Under the pieces are notes generated by a model. That model was not told where the DNA came from and ran no database searches. It saw nothing but the letters and a program-made list of their open reading frames with translations. Made by a program: the position numbers and the translations under genes. Shown piece by piece: positions 23,349-36,349 of a stretch of DNA of 64,000 bases. Each line of letters opens with the position of its first letter. Position 1 is the first letter of the stretch. This stretch comes from Rutidosis leptorrhynchoides. Its lineage: Eukaryota > Streptophyta > Magnoliopsida > Asterales > Asteraceae. The DNA is taken from contig NC_092339.1 of NCBI RefSeq assembly GCF_046630445.1, forward strand, positions 74,903,501 through 74,967,500, in the 5' to 3' direction.

Positions 23349-24321
23349 GTGTTCCGTCCCCCCCTTTTTTTTTCAACTTTATAATTAATCAAACCTTTAA
23401 AATTTCTTTTATAAATTTATAATTGTAGCTACGGAAATTTCGGTTGTTATACCTAGTCTTTATCCGTTTATAAATTTTAAAAATTAATTTATAAAATTTA
23501 ATAATTTAAAAGTTAAGGTTTTTAATATGTTACGAAAATAAAAATAAAACAAAAACATTCTATTTATTTATTTATTTTTCAACTTTATAAGTACTTAAAT
23601 TTCAAAATATCAATTTTAAATTTATATTTGATGCAACGAAAATTTCGGTTGGTATACCTAGTCTTTATCCGTTTATAAATTTTTAATTTCAATTTATAAT
23701 TTAATACTTTAAAAGTTAAAGTTTTAATATTTTTCAAGAACAACTTAAAAACAAAACACTCTATTTTTTTTTTCTTTTTAAATTTTAAAATTAAAAGAAA
23801 ATCAATATTTAAAATTAAAAACAAGTACATGAAAAATAAAAATTAAATGAATTTAAAATACACTCTTTTTTTATATATTTTAAAATATACTTTTAAACCA
23901 ACTAATTTTCAAACTTAAAACTTTGTTTCCTATCAACTAGGTAGAGACAATCTCGGTTGTTACACCTATCATTACCCACGACAAAAGTTTACAAGTTATA
24001 TATCTTTACGGTTATTGATAAAAAAATATTTTTAGTAGTTTTAAATTTTTTTTTTTGTGGTTTACTATTTAAAAGATATATTATGAATCCAACAATTAAT
24101 TTCGTGCAATTTGAAGAATGACAATTCAGTTATTACACTTAGCATTATCGTTTTCAATGAAAACAGGTTAAACTCAAGGTTTATCAATTTTAAATGGTAG
24201 ACCCTTTTAATAGAAACACAACAAACAAATATAAACTAAACACACCAAAACAAAAATTCAAAAACACAAAAATACACAAAATTACAAAAATGCACAAGCA
24301 CACAATTGGCGAGAAAAAGGA
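23349..24321 (-). other. Element D spacer between zinc-knuckle ORF and internal promoter
   Basis: AT-rich noncoding DNA. A motif of about 40 bp (GAAATTTCGGTTGTTATACCTAGTCTTTATCCGTTTATAAAT type) occurs at about 23437-23476, again at 23638-23678, and in decayed form near 23950 and 24115, so the spacer is built of imperfect direct repeats about 200 bp apart. Confidence 0.6.
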
Positions 24322-24723
24322 TTAGATTGTGAAACCGCGTTGACTCGCCTCGTAGTGGAGTCGCATCATTTCGCCCCCCATGGCTTCGTAGGCGTAACCT
24401 CGTTGGTTTAAGAGGTTTTCTTTTGAACATTTAAAAGGCCCTTCTCGGCATAAGGTTACGTACTCGAAATTAGAGTCCGTCTGGTTCCTTGGGCACTTTC
24501 CGTAATGAGCTGATTTTCCACATTTTACACACTTGCCCAAATGACGCGCTCGAAGTTTCTTAGCTGATTTTGATTTTCCTTTGGCATAATTTTTCTCGTT
24601 AAGTTTTTGCCTTATTTCTTTACTCGCCTGATCGCATCTTCTTTTAATATCTAAAACCACATCTCTCGGTAAAATTTTATCGCACATAAAAAAGAAGTGG
24701 TTGTAGACATATTGATTGCGCAT
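24322..24723 (-). CDS. Small zinc-knuckle ORF between pol and third ORF (element D)
   Basis: From ATG at 24723 an intact 133-codon frame starts MRNQYVYNHFFFMC and continues with a Lys/Arg-rich helix (IKRRCDQASKEIRQKL), a basic block (KGKSKSAKKLRARH), then CVKCGKSAHYGKC, a C-x2-C-x4-H-x3-C knuckle one residue short of the retroviral spacing. The C-terminus is YEAMGGEMMRLHYEASQRG. The open frame extends upstream to 24831 with a hydrophobic run, but the basic knuckle protein beginning at 24723 is more plausible. No counterpart was found in element A. It could be an accessory nucleic-acid-binding protein. I do not recognise a named family. Confidence 0.5.
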   Translation of the reverse strand: MRNQYVYNHFFFMCDKILPRDVVLDIKRRCDQASKEIRQKLNEKNYAKGKSKSAKKLRARHLGKCVKCGKSAHYGKCPRNQTDSNFEYVTLCREGPFKCSKENLLNQRGYAYEAMGGEMMRLHYEASQRGFTI

Positions 24724-24897
24724 CTTGAAAATAAACAATAAATAAAAATGAAAAGAAGAAAATAAAAATAAAAAGGTAGAATGGAGGGAGAAGACTAGTT
24801 CTTTAGTGTCTGCTAGGGAAAGACCGAACAAACCCCACTCTTAAAGATGAAAATAAAGTTCGAGATTAGAGTTGAAAACCTTAAAGTTACCCTGAAT

Positions 24898-26214
24898 TTA
24901 CTTGTCCTTAGGGTAGAATGTGATCTCGTCTCTTTCCGTAGTATTGATTCCTTCAAAGTATAATTTAAGTCGATGACCGTTCACTTTGAAAGTTCCACCG
25001 TCTTTGCTATATAATTCTGCATATCTAGATGGAAAAACTTGTTTTATTATATATGGCCCAGTCCATCGGGATCTAAGTTTCCCAGGTGAAAACTTAAAAC
25101 GTGATTGGAATACTAATACTTTATCCCCTTGTTCAAATTCTTTCTTTTCTTTTAACCTTGCATCGTGCCATCTTTTAGTTTTCTCCTTGTATGTTTTAGA
25201 GTTTTCATATGCTTGTAGTCTTAATTCATCTAATTCATTTAGTTGTAAGAATCGGTTTTCTCCGGCTTTCACAAGGTCGGTATTACATTCTCTCGGAGCC
25301 CAATATGCCTTGTGTTCAACTTCGACAGGTAGATGACACGCCTTACCGTAAATCAATCGGAAAGGTGTAGTACCGATGGGTGTTTTGAACGCAGTTCTAA
25401 ATGCCCAAAGCGCATCATCTAGCTTTCGATGCCAGATTTTTGGATTATTTTTAACCGTTCTTTCTAAAATTCGTTTAAGACCTCTGTTTGTGTTTTCAAC
25501 TTGACCACTCGTTTGAGGGTGGTAAGAAGTTGAAAAACGATGATTAACTCCGTAATTTTTTAGCACTTTCTCGAGTAGTTGATTTGTAAAATGAGTTCCA
25601 CGATCACTGATTAATGCTTTTGGAATTCCAAAATGCGAGAAAAGATTTTTAAGAAAGTTGACAACAACTCGAGCATCGTTAGTGGGTAGAGCTTTTGCTT
25701 CAGCCCATTTAGAAACGTAATCGACTGCCACGAGAATGTATTTGCGTTTGTTAGAAGCGGGGAATGGACCCATGAAGTCAATACCCCAAATGTCGAATAC
25801 TTCACATACTAGGATGCTTTGTTGTGGCATTTCGTCTCTCTTGGAGATATTTCCAGATCTTTGACAAGAATCACAAGTTTTTACCATATTGTATGCATCT
25901 TTAAAAATTGTAGGCCTGTAAAAACCTGAGTCAAAAACCTTTTTGGCTGTATAGCTTGGTCTGAAATGTCCACCAGCCGGTCCTTCATGACAGTGCTCTA
26001 GAATTTGTTGCGCTTCTTTGCCGTATACACATCGACGAATAACTTGGTCAGCCCCTACACGAAAGAGGTTAGGGCTTTCCCAGAAGTAAAACTTCAGATC
26101 AGCAAAGAATTTCTTCTTTTGCTGATAAGTTTGATTTTTAACGAGAATTCCCGCGGCTAGATAATTAGCATAGCCCGCAAACCATGGAATTTCTTCTTCT
26201 GTTTCAATTCTCAT
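24898..26214 (-). pseudogene. Element D integrase (intact part of broken pol)
   Basis: An unbroken 438-codon stretch. The HHCC zinc-binding domain has H76, H83, C114 and C117 ([15 protein letters not shown]). The catalytic triad is D146 (GIDFMGPF), D204 (SDRGTHF) and E240 (SGQVENTNR), with exactly 35 residues between D204 and E240 as in retroviral-type integrases. The C-terminal part ([16 protein letters not shown]) is the GPY/F-like module [11 protein letters not shown]; no chromodomain follows, fitting Athila rather than chromoviruses. It is the 3' end of the gag-pol reading frame, and upstream defects mean it would not be translated normally. Confidence 0.9.
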
Positions 26215-27067
26215 AAGGAACTCGTCCGGAAAAGTATCGTGAATAACAGATTCGTCGAGTGTTTCTAAGTTAGGATTTTCAAGACGGGATAAGTGATCTG
26301 CAGCGAGATTTTCAGAACCTTTTTTATCCTTAATTTCAATGTCGAATTCTTGTAGGAGTAGAATCCAACGAATTAGTCTAGGTTTAGCATCTTGCTTTTT
26401 AAATTAGTACTTTAGGGCTGAATGATCGGTATAAACAATTGTTTTAGATAACACTAAGTAAGATCTAAACTTATCAAAAGAAAAAACTACTGAAGAAGCT
26501 CCTTCTCAGTAGTTGTGTAATTCAACTGAGCTCCCGTAAGTGTTTTACTTGCGTAATAGATTGGTTGAAATTTGTTATCTTGACGTTGACCTAAAACAGC
26601 TCCCATCGCGAAATCACTAGATCGAAAGGTTTGGACCAGTCGGGTGATACCATAATGGGCGCATTCGTAAGTTTATCTTTTAGAATTGAGAAAGATTGTA
26701 AGCATTCGTCATTGAAGTCGAATGTACTGTCTTTCTCGAGAAGTTTAGTCATGGGTCTAGCGATTTTGGAAAAATCCTTTATGAATCATCGATAGAATCC
26801 CGCATGACCTAAGAAACTTCGAATTCCTTTAACGTTAGTTGGAGGAGGAAGCTTTGAGATTACATCGATCTTAGCTTTGTCTACTTCCATTCCATCTCGA
26901 GAAATCTTGTGTCCTAAAACAATGCCTTCCTTCACCATGAAGTGACATTTTTCCCAATTTAAAACAAGATTTGATTCCTCACAATGAATTAACATTCGTT
27001 CGAGGTTTGAAAGGCATGAATCGAAGGAGTCTCCAAAAATAGAGAAATCATCCATAAAGACTTCCAT
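26215..27067 (-). pseudogene. Element D RT 3' part and RNase H, broken
   Basis: The RT active site EVFMDDF is intact at the start, followed by LVLNWEKCHFMV and VLGHKIS. A TGA at 26786-26788 replaces an Arg codon (A has CGA) in GFYR-FIKDF. In RNase H the block holding the first catalytic Asp (MCDAS in A) is deleted near 26618, and a TAA lies near 26405. The tail ([13 protein letters not shown]) leads into integrase. The RNase H could not work. Confidence 0.85.
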
Positions 27068-29232
27068 ACTTCCTTCTCATGTCATGAAATATTGCCATCA
27101 TACACCTTTGAAAGGTGCCTGGCGCGTTGCATAATCTGAACGGCATTCGTCGGTATGCGAATGTACCAAATGGACAAGTAAAAGTTGTCTTGTCTTGGTC
27201 TTTTGGATCAATGGGAATTTGAAAATAACCGAATAATCCATCAAGGAAATAATAGTACCCTTTCCCCGCTAAACGTTCTAGCATTTGGTCAATATAAGGG
27301 AGTGAGAAATGATCTTTCCTTGTGGCGTCGTTTAAACGACGGTAGTCTATACAGACTCTCCAACCAGTGACTGTTCTTGTAGGAACAGTTTCATTATCAT
27401 CATTAAGAACAACAGTTGTACCCCCTTTCTTGGGTACCACTTGAACAGGACTAACCCATGGGCTATCGGATATAGGGTATATTAACCCGGCATCAAGTAA
27501 CTTGATAACCTCCTTTTTGACAACTTCCTTCATGTTAGGGTTTAACCTTCGTTGTCTTTGTACCACGGGTTTAAAATCTTCTTCCATTAGAATATTATGA
27601 GTGCAATAAACGGGGTTAATTCCTGGAATATCAGTTGTTTTCCAAGCAATTGCTTTCTTGTGAGTTTTTAGAACGGACATTAACCGACTCTTTTCGTCAT
27701 CGGAAAGTTTTGATGAAATTATAACAGGTAATTGTGATGTACCTTGGAGAAAAGCATACTCCAAATGTTCTGGGAGTTCTTTAAGCTCCAAGGTTGGTGG
27801 TTCTTCCAAGGAAGATTTTATTCGGAACCTGTTACCATCGGTAATTTCTTCAAAGGGTTCATCTTCCTTGGGAATTTCTTCCTCACAGCAATCTTCATCA
27901 ATTACTACTTTCAATAATTCGTCAAGTTCAAGTTCTACATCGAATTCATCACCTTCACTCATTGGGGTGAAGTTTGAGGTGTCTATATTTAGTAATTCTT
28001 GCAATTCTTTTTCAACACAACAATCCACAATGTCTAACTTATAACATTCATCATCGGAGGAGATAGGTTGTTTCATAGCTTTGTCTATGTTTAAGGTGAC
28101 TCTATCTTCCCCTACACCTAGACTAAGCTTTTTATCTTTAACACGCACAATCGCGTCAGCGGTATTTAGAAATGGTCGCCCTAGAATTAGGGGAACCTTG
28201 CTATCTTCTTCCATTTCAAGGACAAAGAAGTCGGCAGGAAAGATTAAATGATTGACTTTAACTGGTAGGTATTCGGCAATACCAATAGGATAGTTAAAAG
28301 TTCTATCTGCTAGGCGTATACACATCCTAGTTGGTTTTAAATCACCTAGTTTTCGTTTCAAGTACAAGGAGTGTGGCATAAGATTGATACTTGCGCCTAA
28401 GTCAGCCAATGCATCGTACATTACTGAATCTCCCATCACACACGGAATAATGAAACTACCAGGATCTCCGTGTTTCAGTGGCATCTTTTGCTTTTGCAAA
28501 ATTGCTGAGCATTCCTCATTGAGGAATGTGGTTGAAACCTCTTCATATTTACCTTTATCGGCTATGAGATCCTTGATAAACCTTCCATAATTTGGCATAC
28601 CTCTAAGAACTTCCGCGAGTGGCATGTTAATGCTAATTTGCTTGATCATATCTGCAAATTTTTGATATTGGCTTGCGAGTTTGTCTTTCTTTAATGCCTT
28701 CGGGTATGGAATAGGTGCTTTGTGTACCTTTACAGGTGTTTCTTCAATTTTCTTCGATATGATCTCAGGTGGATCATTCTTCTCTTGTTCTTTCTCAACA
28801 CGCTCATCTATATCAACAGGTTCTTGTAAACTAGAAGGAGATAAAGGAACTTCTGAGGTTTTACTAGTTTCTGGATTAACAATTAAACCACTTCTAGTAG
28901 TTATAGCATTTACATGCTCATTCCTTGTTTGATTGTTGTTGGGATTCACTTGAGTATTTGAGGGGAGAGCGCCTGGTGGCCTCTCTGATAGTAACTGTGA
29001 GATCCTTCCAACATCTCTTTCTAAATTCTGAATCGTAGCTTGTTGATTTCGAATTTGTTGAGTTTGAATTTCTGCAGTTTGCTTGTGCTTAACCATAAAA
29101 TCTCTTAAGAGATCTTCTAAACTGGATTTCTTTTCGGGTTGTGGTTGAATAAGTGCTTGTGGTTGTGGTTGATTGTGTTGGAAATTATTTTGATAAATTC
29201 GTTGAGGTTGATTTCGGTTGTTTAGGTTATTT
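27048..29232 (-). pseudogene. Element D gag C-terminus, protease and RT 5' part
   Basis: One open stretch starts just after a TAA near 29232. In order it holds the Gag C-terminus (a Gln/Asn-rich helix, QQIRNQQATIQNLE), a linker with YPKALKKDKLASQYQKF, the aspartic protease with the Athila-type active site ADLGASINLMP and flap-side VPLILGRPFL, an acidic spacer, and RT motifs (VRQR-type QRRLNPNM, SPWVSPVQVVPKKGG, RVCIDYRRLNDAT, TFTCPFGTFAYRRMPF). It ends by a frameshift close to 27075, just before the FMDD catalytic block. The domain order matches element A. Confidence 0.9.
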
Positions 29233-30485
29233 TAACCTGGTGGTGGATTTCTTTGATTTTGATTTTGATTTTGGAAATTCCGATTATTTTGGTAAACCGG
29301 ATTTCCTCCTTGATAGTTATTATTATTTAAACCTGAAGGTCCTCCTGTTTGATAGTTGTTAATTGGAGGATATTTTCGGTTATTTGATTCTATCGCTGGA
29401 AAATCGTTGAAATTCATTTCACCTTTTCGTAAGTAACCTAGGAAATTTGTTTGCTCTTCCATCGTTGTTTTATCACAATCTCTAGTAAGATGGGGGCCTT
29501 GGCACATTTCACATCCTACCCTGATAGCATGCATTTCCTTGGTTACTTTCTCAATTTGTCTTGCTTGATTTGCCATTTGAACTTTTAAAGAAGCAATTTC
29601 ATCATTACTTTCGATATTAGCAACGGTTGATGATCTAGAGAATTCTATCTCTTGATGCCAATTATGAGAATGTGCTACTATATCGGCAATGATTGTGTGA
29701 GCGTCTTCTGGTGTTTTCTTCATTATCGAACCTCCAGCTGCAACATCGATATCTTTTCTAGTAGCAACATTTACTCCTTTATAGAATATTTGGACTTTTT
29801 GGAATGTATTCAACCCGTGTTGAGGACATACCCTAAGCATTTTTTTGAATCGGGTCCAAGCTTCATAAAGGGTCTCGTTAAACTTTTGCTTGAAATGATT
29901 TATATCACTTTGCAATTTTGCTGCTTTTGAAGCAGGGAAGAATTCTGACAAAAATTTGTCCATCTTGTCATTCCAGTCTTCGATATAACCTTCTGGTAAT
30001 GAGTCTAGCCAATCTCTTGCATCGTCCTTTAGGGACCATGGAAAGATTTTCAAACATGCGACTTCATCGGAGACATCCTTGATTTTGAATAGTTTGCAAA
30101 TGCTTACAAACTTACTAAGATGCTCGTTAGCATCCTCATTTGGAGCTCCACCGAATTGGCATGTATTAGTTACCATGTGAAGGAATTAACCTTTTATTTC
30201 AAATCCGTCAGTCATCGTAGGTTGTATAATTGCATGGCCTTGACCTGTTCTTGTCGCCTTCATTAATGCTTCCATCATTTGATTTATAACAGCCATCTCT
30301 TCTTCTTCTTTAATAACTGGCTCTATGATTGGTTGAATATCTAGTTCAGAGTTAGAATCCAATGAAAGTGATTCTAAATCCTCGGCGAGAGACTCTACTT
30401 CTTGAGCTCTTAAACGTTCGTGAAATTCTCTTTCGGGTTCAGGATATGGAGGAGTTAATTCAGTGTTGGAGGAACGTAAATTCAT
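29233..30485 (-). pseudogene. Element D gag N-terminal and capsid region
   Basis: ATG at 30485 begins a 99-codon stretch (NLRSSNTELTPPYPEP) ending in TAA at 30186-30188, where element A has CAA, so it is a C-to-T stop. The same frame reopens with the capsid region (CQFGGAPNEDANEH, ARDWLDSLPEG, NETLYEAWTRF) and reads through CEMCQGPHLTRDC, a proper CX2CX4HX4C knuckle, to a TAA near 29232 where A has a Tyr codon. The capsid and knuckle are intact, better preserved than in A. Confidence 0.9.
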
Positions 30486-30586
30486 GCATTAATTTCTATC
30501 ATAACACTAAAAGCTTTTCTAGGAATGAATTCCTATAAAAAGATCGAATAACCTAAAGTCTATTAAGGCCTTTTAAACAAAACCGC

Positions 30587-30604
30587 TCCCCGGCAGCGGT
30601 GCCA
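30587..30604 (-). other. Element D primer-binding site (tRNA-Asp)
   Basis: Read on the minus strand, TGGCACCGCTGCCGGGGA lies six bases after the LTR end, complementary to the 3' end of tRNA-Asp with two mismatches. The spacing and context (ACTTTTTGGC) are the same as in element A. Confidence 0.85.
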
Positions 30605-30610
30605 AAAAGT

Positions 30611-32918
30611 TGATGGATTGAAACAGTACTTTTATTTATGAACGGATTTGAGTTGTTTTATTACACGAATTAATTTATTGTATATATGGTATTTTAATGA
30701 ATTTAGGTTGGTTTCAAACATATGTAGGCAACTAGTCCTATCCGTGTAGTTTAGTTTGTTGGTAAATCAGGTTCGTTCCACAGGGAGACAGTGTTCAATG
30801 GTGTTTAATAGTCTTTGAAGCTAAACTTATTTTAAGGGGGTTTTGGATTAGGAATTGATAATACTACATAATAATAATAAAATATAACTTAATCCTAATT
30901 TAATTGAACTACTTATTAATTTATACGAATACATTATTTATAATTATTAACTTAAAAGTGAATTAATTGAAATTATACTAATAAGTTTATTACTAAATGA
31001 TAATTAATAAAATAATAACTTTTAATAAAACTAATTGATTAGAATTTTGTTTTGAGCAATTATAATATAAATTTATTTAAATTAACTAAATAACATGTTT
31101 TAACTAAATTAATATAAATTAATAGGAATTATAATAATTAACTAGTTATAAACTAATTACTAATTATAAATTATAATAATTAATACTAATTATAAATTAA
31201 TAACTTAAATATAATAATAAAATATTTAAAACCCTAAATTTTAACCTAATTCACTACAGTATTCGTATTTATACTTACGCGTTTCGCGTATGGTTTAAAA
31301 CGTACGCGTATCGTGTAGAATTATACGAGATTCGCGTATGATATGATCGATGTGACAAAACAGTGATGTTTAAGCTGAATTATAATATTGTATAAAAAAA
31401 TTTTTAGTTATTGTTTTGCTGAATAAATATACGTAAATATTAATAATAGTAATTAGCAATATATAAATAGGGAGTGTTTACTTAAATGTGTCACCTCTAG
31501 GTCCATGGATTGTTTTAAGTTTAAACTCGTATTAAAATGTTTAGTATAAAACTTATATTATCCTTTCGAAAAAATATAAAGTTTTGGCTAACAAAATTAA
31601 ATCTAATTTTCATTGGATTATATTTAGATAGTTACTAGTCTTTAAGTATTTAAATTGAGACCCAACCCAGTTTTGAACTTCGCCAAAACCCAAATCATAA
31701 CGGTTTCCCTTTTTACAATTTCACTATTATATGACTAGTGATATTACCCAAACCACCGAACTTTACTTTTAATTTAGTGTTAGTAAATTAGTTATAAGTT
31801 CGTCTAGATCACTTTTAATGTTGAAGCTTAATTTATATAAATAAAAATAACTTTCGTTATTTTAATCTAACAAATTAAGTGATAAGGGTTAAATATCCAA
31901 ATACATAATAATGGTTCTTTTAATTAGGCTCAATGTTAAAAATACTAAAGTTACATTTTAATTTTTACAAATGATAACAATCCATTTCACTAGGGACTCT
32001 ACATCTAAGCAAACACTAGGGAAATTAGCTACTCATTATACTAGGGAAAACGTAAAAATATAAATATACAAACATAATAATGACGATAAAAATTTATAAC
32101 GATAATTTTAATGGAATATACTTACGAATGTCTTCACTCTCATTTACTTTAAATGGTAGAAAATTACAATAACAACACCCCATTAGCGCGTACAATAATA
32201 CCCTTAATCACGAACAATACCCTTAAAAAACTGAAACTATCCTAAAAATTGAACCTTGAAATTAAAATTAATACAGAATGCTTTAAATAAAAATAAACAG
32301 AATATAAGTTGTATGGAATTTTTTGAGTTGTATCAATTGTCTGTGTTTTTTCAACTGTGTAAGTAGTACTCCGTATATAACATCTGGTGGAGAGTAGTTG
32401 GTAACTTGAGTGCACTGTAATGCTCTTTTCCTTTTTTGCTGTAAAGATATAAAGTTGTAATATAAAACTAAAAAGCAACCGTCCCATTTGTAATTCGGAT
32501 CTGAATCTGGACTCAACATTACGCGTTTCGCGTAACAGTCCACACGTTTCGCGTAAGAATTAAATACTACACGTTTCGCGTACTAATCTACGCGATCCGC
32601 GTAAGAGTATTCGACTGTTTTCTTACTTTTATTTTTTCGTTTGTTCTTTGTTGATCCCGTGTTTACGTATATCGACTTGGAACTTTTCATTTGAACTCTT
32701 CTCTTCGATCATCTTGAACTTGCATTCGGGTAAACATTATCTTGATACATATTTGGTTTAAATCCGTCGTTTTATCGTTGTTTTATCAAACTTCAAGCTC
32801 GTGTTTACTTTTGTCGTTTTTCTCGTGAATTATACATTTGAATGTCTTCATTTCGGTAATAGCTGATGAAATATAAATGATATTGCGTCGAAATATATGT
32901 ATGTTTAAAGCAATATCA
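30611..32918 (-). repeat. Element D, right LTR (5' LTR in its own sense)
   Basis: 2,308 bp. In its own direction it starts TGATATTGC at 32918, has a palindrome cluster at 32605-32517, a second at about 31340-31275 with TATAAATA at 31273-31266, and ends ATCCATCA at 30611. It lacks one palindrome unit (about 20 bp) that the left copy has near 17688-17706. The rest is AT-rich and noncoding. Confidence 0.94.
31266..31340 (-). promoter_or_regulatory. Palindromes and TATAAATA box in D 5' LTR
   Basis: On the minus strand TACGCG-AAA-CGCGTAA (31290-31275) is followed at once by GTATAAATA. Degenerate copies lie upstream to 31340. It is likely the core promoter of element D. The counterpart in the other LTR is at 17662-17755. 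Confidence 0.6.
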
Positions 32919-32923
32919 ATGCA

Positions 32924-35296
32924 GTAATGCTGGAGTTAGCTATACAGGGCTGAGGTTAATTCTACAATAATATATATAGTTTGAGTTGTGATCGAGTCTG
33001 AGACATGTACACGGGTCACGATACGTATTAATTAATTCGAATATTATATATTAAATTATATATGAATTATTGGACTGTTAACTGTGGACTATCAACTGTG
33101 GACTAATGACATTGGACAATTAAAATGAATTAAAATACTGATTATAACATATGAAACTAAACATTTCTTCAAGTTTGCCACTTGATTTCATCTTAAACCT
33201 CATTTGTATCTTGACGATTACAATCTGCGTTCAAACCTTTCATGATTCTTGAAAACACCTCAATCGAAAGGATGAACCAACTGCACTTTACCCACGGAAG
33301 AAAAGGTTGATGCATATAGTTATGCACTTGAAAACACTCGGAACCTGAGTAAACGTTTAACACGGATCTGTGCTAGCTCCTTTGGCGTTGTTATTACCGA
33401 AAATAACTTTACAATCCCTCTTCAAAGTAGCCAATTTTGTCACCGCTCCAACACGTCAACTTCGACGTTTCATTCGAAACAACCCTATTATAACCTTGAT
33501 ATATATGCGTGCTCTTTTATTGTTACCGGGGAACCATTTATATTCCACTATATTACCAGCAGACGTACCAGCAACCTCGTTACTTCTTGACTTAAATCTC
33601 TCTGATAAATCATTATATTTATTCATTGAAACCCTATCATATACTCATCTGCATCTTGTAACGAGAACTGACATACCAATTACCGGGAATAAGCAATCAG
33701 TACTTTGAAAATTCACAGCATATCTACATCAACAGTTATATGTATAACATTCATCTCTTAGAATTATGATCTTTCATTCTAAAAATCTGAAAAGCACTCA
33801 GTCTACAAATCAATACTCTGAATGTTGAAAAAGCTGAATGAAGCAGTAAAAACCGTAGATAACCGTAAATGACCTTAATCATCAGAAATTTGATGATAAA
33901 GAATAGTATGTTGGAAAAGCTCAGAAAAGTTGGAACTGAAAAACTGATTGAGCAAACTACGAAGGAGTCTCTGAACAAATCACAAGGACTAAACTTGTAC
34001 ATTAAGAATCCTGATGATTCTGTTTCTGATGAAATCTTTAGCGAATACCTTACTTCTGACTCCAAACTCTTGCGGAAAAATTTTCTTCACCATCCTTCGA
34101 TATTAGAAATTCTAAGATATCATCGTATCTTTCATTATAAATATCCTCCATATTTCTGAAGATATTTTTATAACTATTCTTATCTGAATCATTAATCTAT
34201 TAGTGCTATCAGTGTTACATCATATAGAAACTGTTAGTTTCTATATTCTGTAAACTTTCGAGCTTAAAATATGAATGTTATAGAAATAATGTTGGGAACT
34301 GATGCATGAGTTAGTATAATATAATGACACTTGATCAACGTGATTATATTACAGTAATTCATGATGAGTTTCTAATGGGACATGATGATTCACAGATCAT
34401 AACGTCATCATGTGCCATGTTACATGACTCTTTCATTCTGCTTAACTTCTGAACATATCAAGAAAGTATATTCTTGATAGTTCTATTCTCAATGATTCTA
34501 ATAATTTGACAAATCAAATCGTACGATTTCGTTCTTTTTTGGTAAGAACATTAAGTTCATTCAAAACTCTGTACTTACGAATTCTGGACCGTTGCTCGCT
34601 TTACTAGAGGTCGAGAGGGTAATAAAAAGGCAAAGAGATCCAAAATATAAGAGAAAATATAAAGCCCAATAACAACATGGAGGTTACAAACCATGGATAT
34701 TAATACGAATAGCAATATAAAGACACGGTATAATTAAGAATAGTATCACCCCAAGGTAATAGTAGATGTAAACAGATTTTTCTGGTGGAAGATTGAAAAG
34801 AAGGATGACAGAAATGATAATTAGAAAAATATCAAGAATTAGAACTGGATTAAGCATTTTCAAAATCTTTTGGATGTATGAACTAAGAAAGAAAGTATAG
34901 GAATAGTGAGAATAATGGAACGGAAGAGCTTAATTTATAATAGAAATATCAGACAGAGTAATCGAGGCAGATCACCGTATTTATTTATAGAGATCTTCAT
35001 TTCCTTTTTCGCCGAAGAATCAAATCTTTTAAATTTAGAAGATTTTCTTTAAATTCCTTGAATTCCGGAATTCAACCATGACTAGTCAAAAGTTATGATG
35101 AAACATGTCTTTCTCATTTCATTATTTGGTGATAGCTTCACTTGTACTCTTCAAGTAATCGAATTATCTTATCCATATTACTCAACAGTAATAAAATTCA
35201 ATTTATCAGCTCAAATTCGTCATGAAAATATTTTTAATGTTAGCTATGACGACCTCACTCAAATTTCGGGACGAAATTTCTTTAACGGGTAGGTAC
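32924..35296 (+). other. Element C noncoding interior, right part
   Basis: This continues C after element D (GTAATGCTGGAGTTAGC...). A 96-codon frame at 33869-34159 and a 112-codon frame at 33370-33708 show no domain I recognise, and their composition does not stand out. It ends in ATTTCTTTAACGGGTAGGTAC (35276-35296), the purine-rich lead-in to the right LTR. A conserved noncoding interior of this kind is the LARD pattern. Confidence 0.6.
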
Positions 35297-36248
35297 TGTG
35301 ATGACCCGGGAATTTTCGACCAAATTTAAAATTGATCTTCAGCTGAAACCGACACGATAAACAAAGTCTGTAATAATGAAGTCTCAAAAACTTTGAACTG
35401 TATTCATGTATACATTTGACCCCTGACTATTCCCGACGATTCACGAATCAAAATTATATAATAAATAAAATGTATACATTCATCAATTGGAATTAAAAAT
35501 GTAAGATAACAAACAAAATAATTAAGTTGTTATAAAAATAAATATATATAAATAGATATATGATATTATTATAAATTTATATAGTTATAAGATATAAAGG
35601 ATTTCTATATTGAAGTATTTATAAAAAATATAAATAATAAATATTCAATAGATGTAGTCATATAGTATATAATATAAATTGTAATATAAATATATTTAAA
35701 AGTAATTACAAGTTTAATTATAAGTTAAATTATAATTTAGTAATATTATTACTTCATTATTATGATTACTAATATTAATAACTAATATCAGTATTAGATA
35801 TATTATAGACATTATGTAGATATGAAATTTGATATGTATAGCCTATTTTATCCTAAATATTATTTGTATTATCATTAGATATTATTATTACCTTTATCAT
35901 TAATGATCATTATTTATATCAGTATTAATAATATTATTGTTATCATTATTAATATTATAAATAGTAGTAAAAATTATAATTTTAGTTACTACCGTAATTA
36001 TTATTATTATGAATAACTATCTTTTATTTAAAATTATTTAAAATTATTGATATTATTATTATTACTTTTATTATAATAAGTATCATCTTGATATTATTGT
36101 TATTAACATCATTATTAACATTATTATCAATAATTATCATTATATTTAATAATGAAATTATTATTATTATTTTCGGAATAAAAAAATATTATTATTATTA
36201 ATAAATATATATATATATATATATATATATTTAATAATTATAAATATC

Positions 36249-36349
<101 letters not shown>

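Larger units (their letters stand above)
17007..32918 (-). mobile_element. Element D: Athila-type Ty3/Gypsy LTR retrotransposon (innermost)
   Basis: LTRs TGATGGATTG...GCAATATCA (on +) have ATGCA duplicated at 17002-17006 and 32919-32923. A tRNA-Asp PBS is inside the right LTR and a polypurine tract inside the left, so orientation is minus. Nothing else is inserted, giving a true length of 15,912 bp. The order (minus) is LTR, PBS, gag, protease, RT, RNase H, integrase, small zinc-knuckle ORF, palindrome/TATA block, third ORF, conserved 3' block, hairpin/PPT, LTR. Gag-pol is close to element A while the LTRs are unlike A's. It has several disabling mutations but is the best-preserved element here. 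Confidence 0.95.

Noticed and set aside
33370-34159. Two ORFs in element C interior as genes
   Set aside because: No domains, no start context or codon pattern that sets them apart from the noncoding interior.
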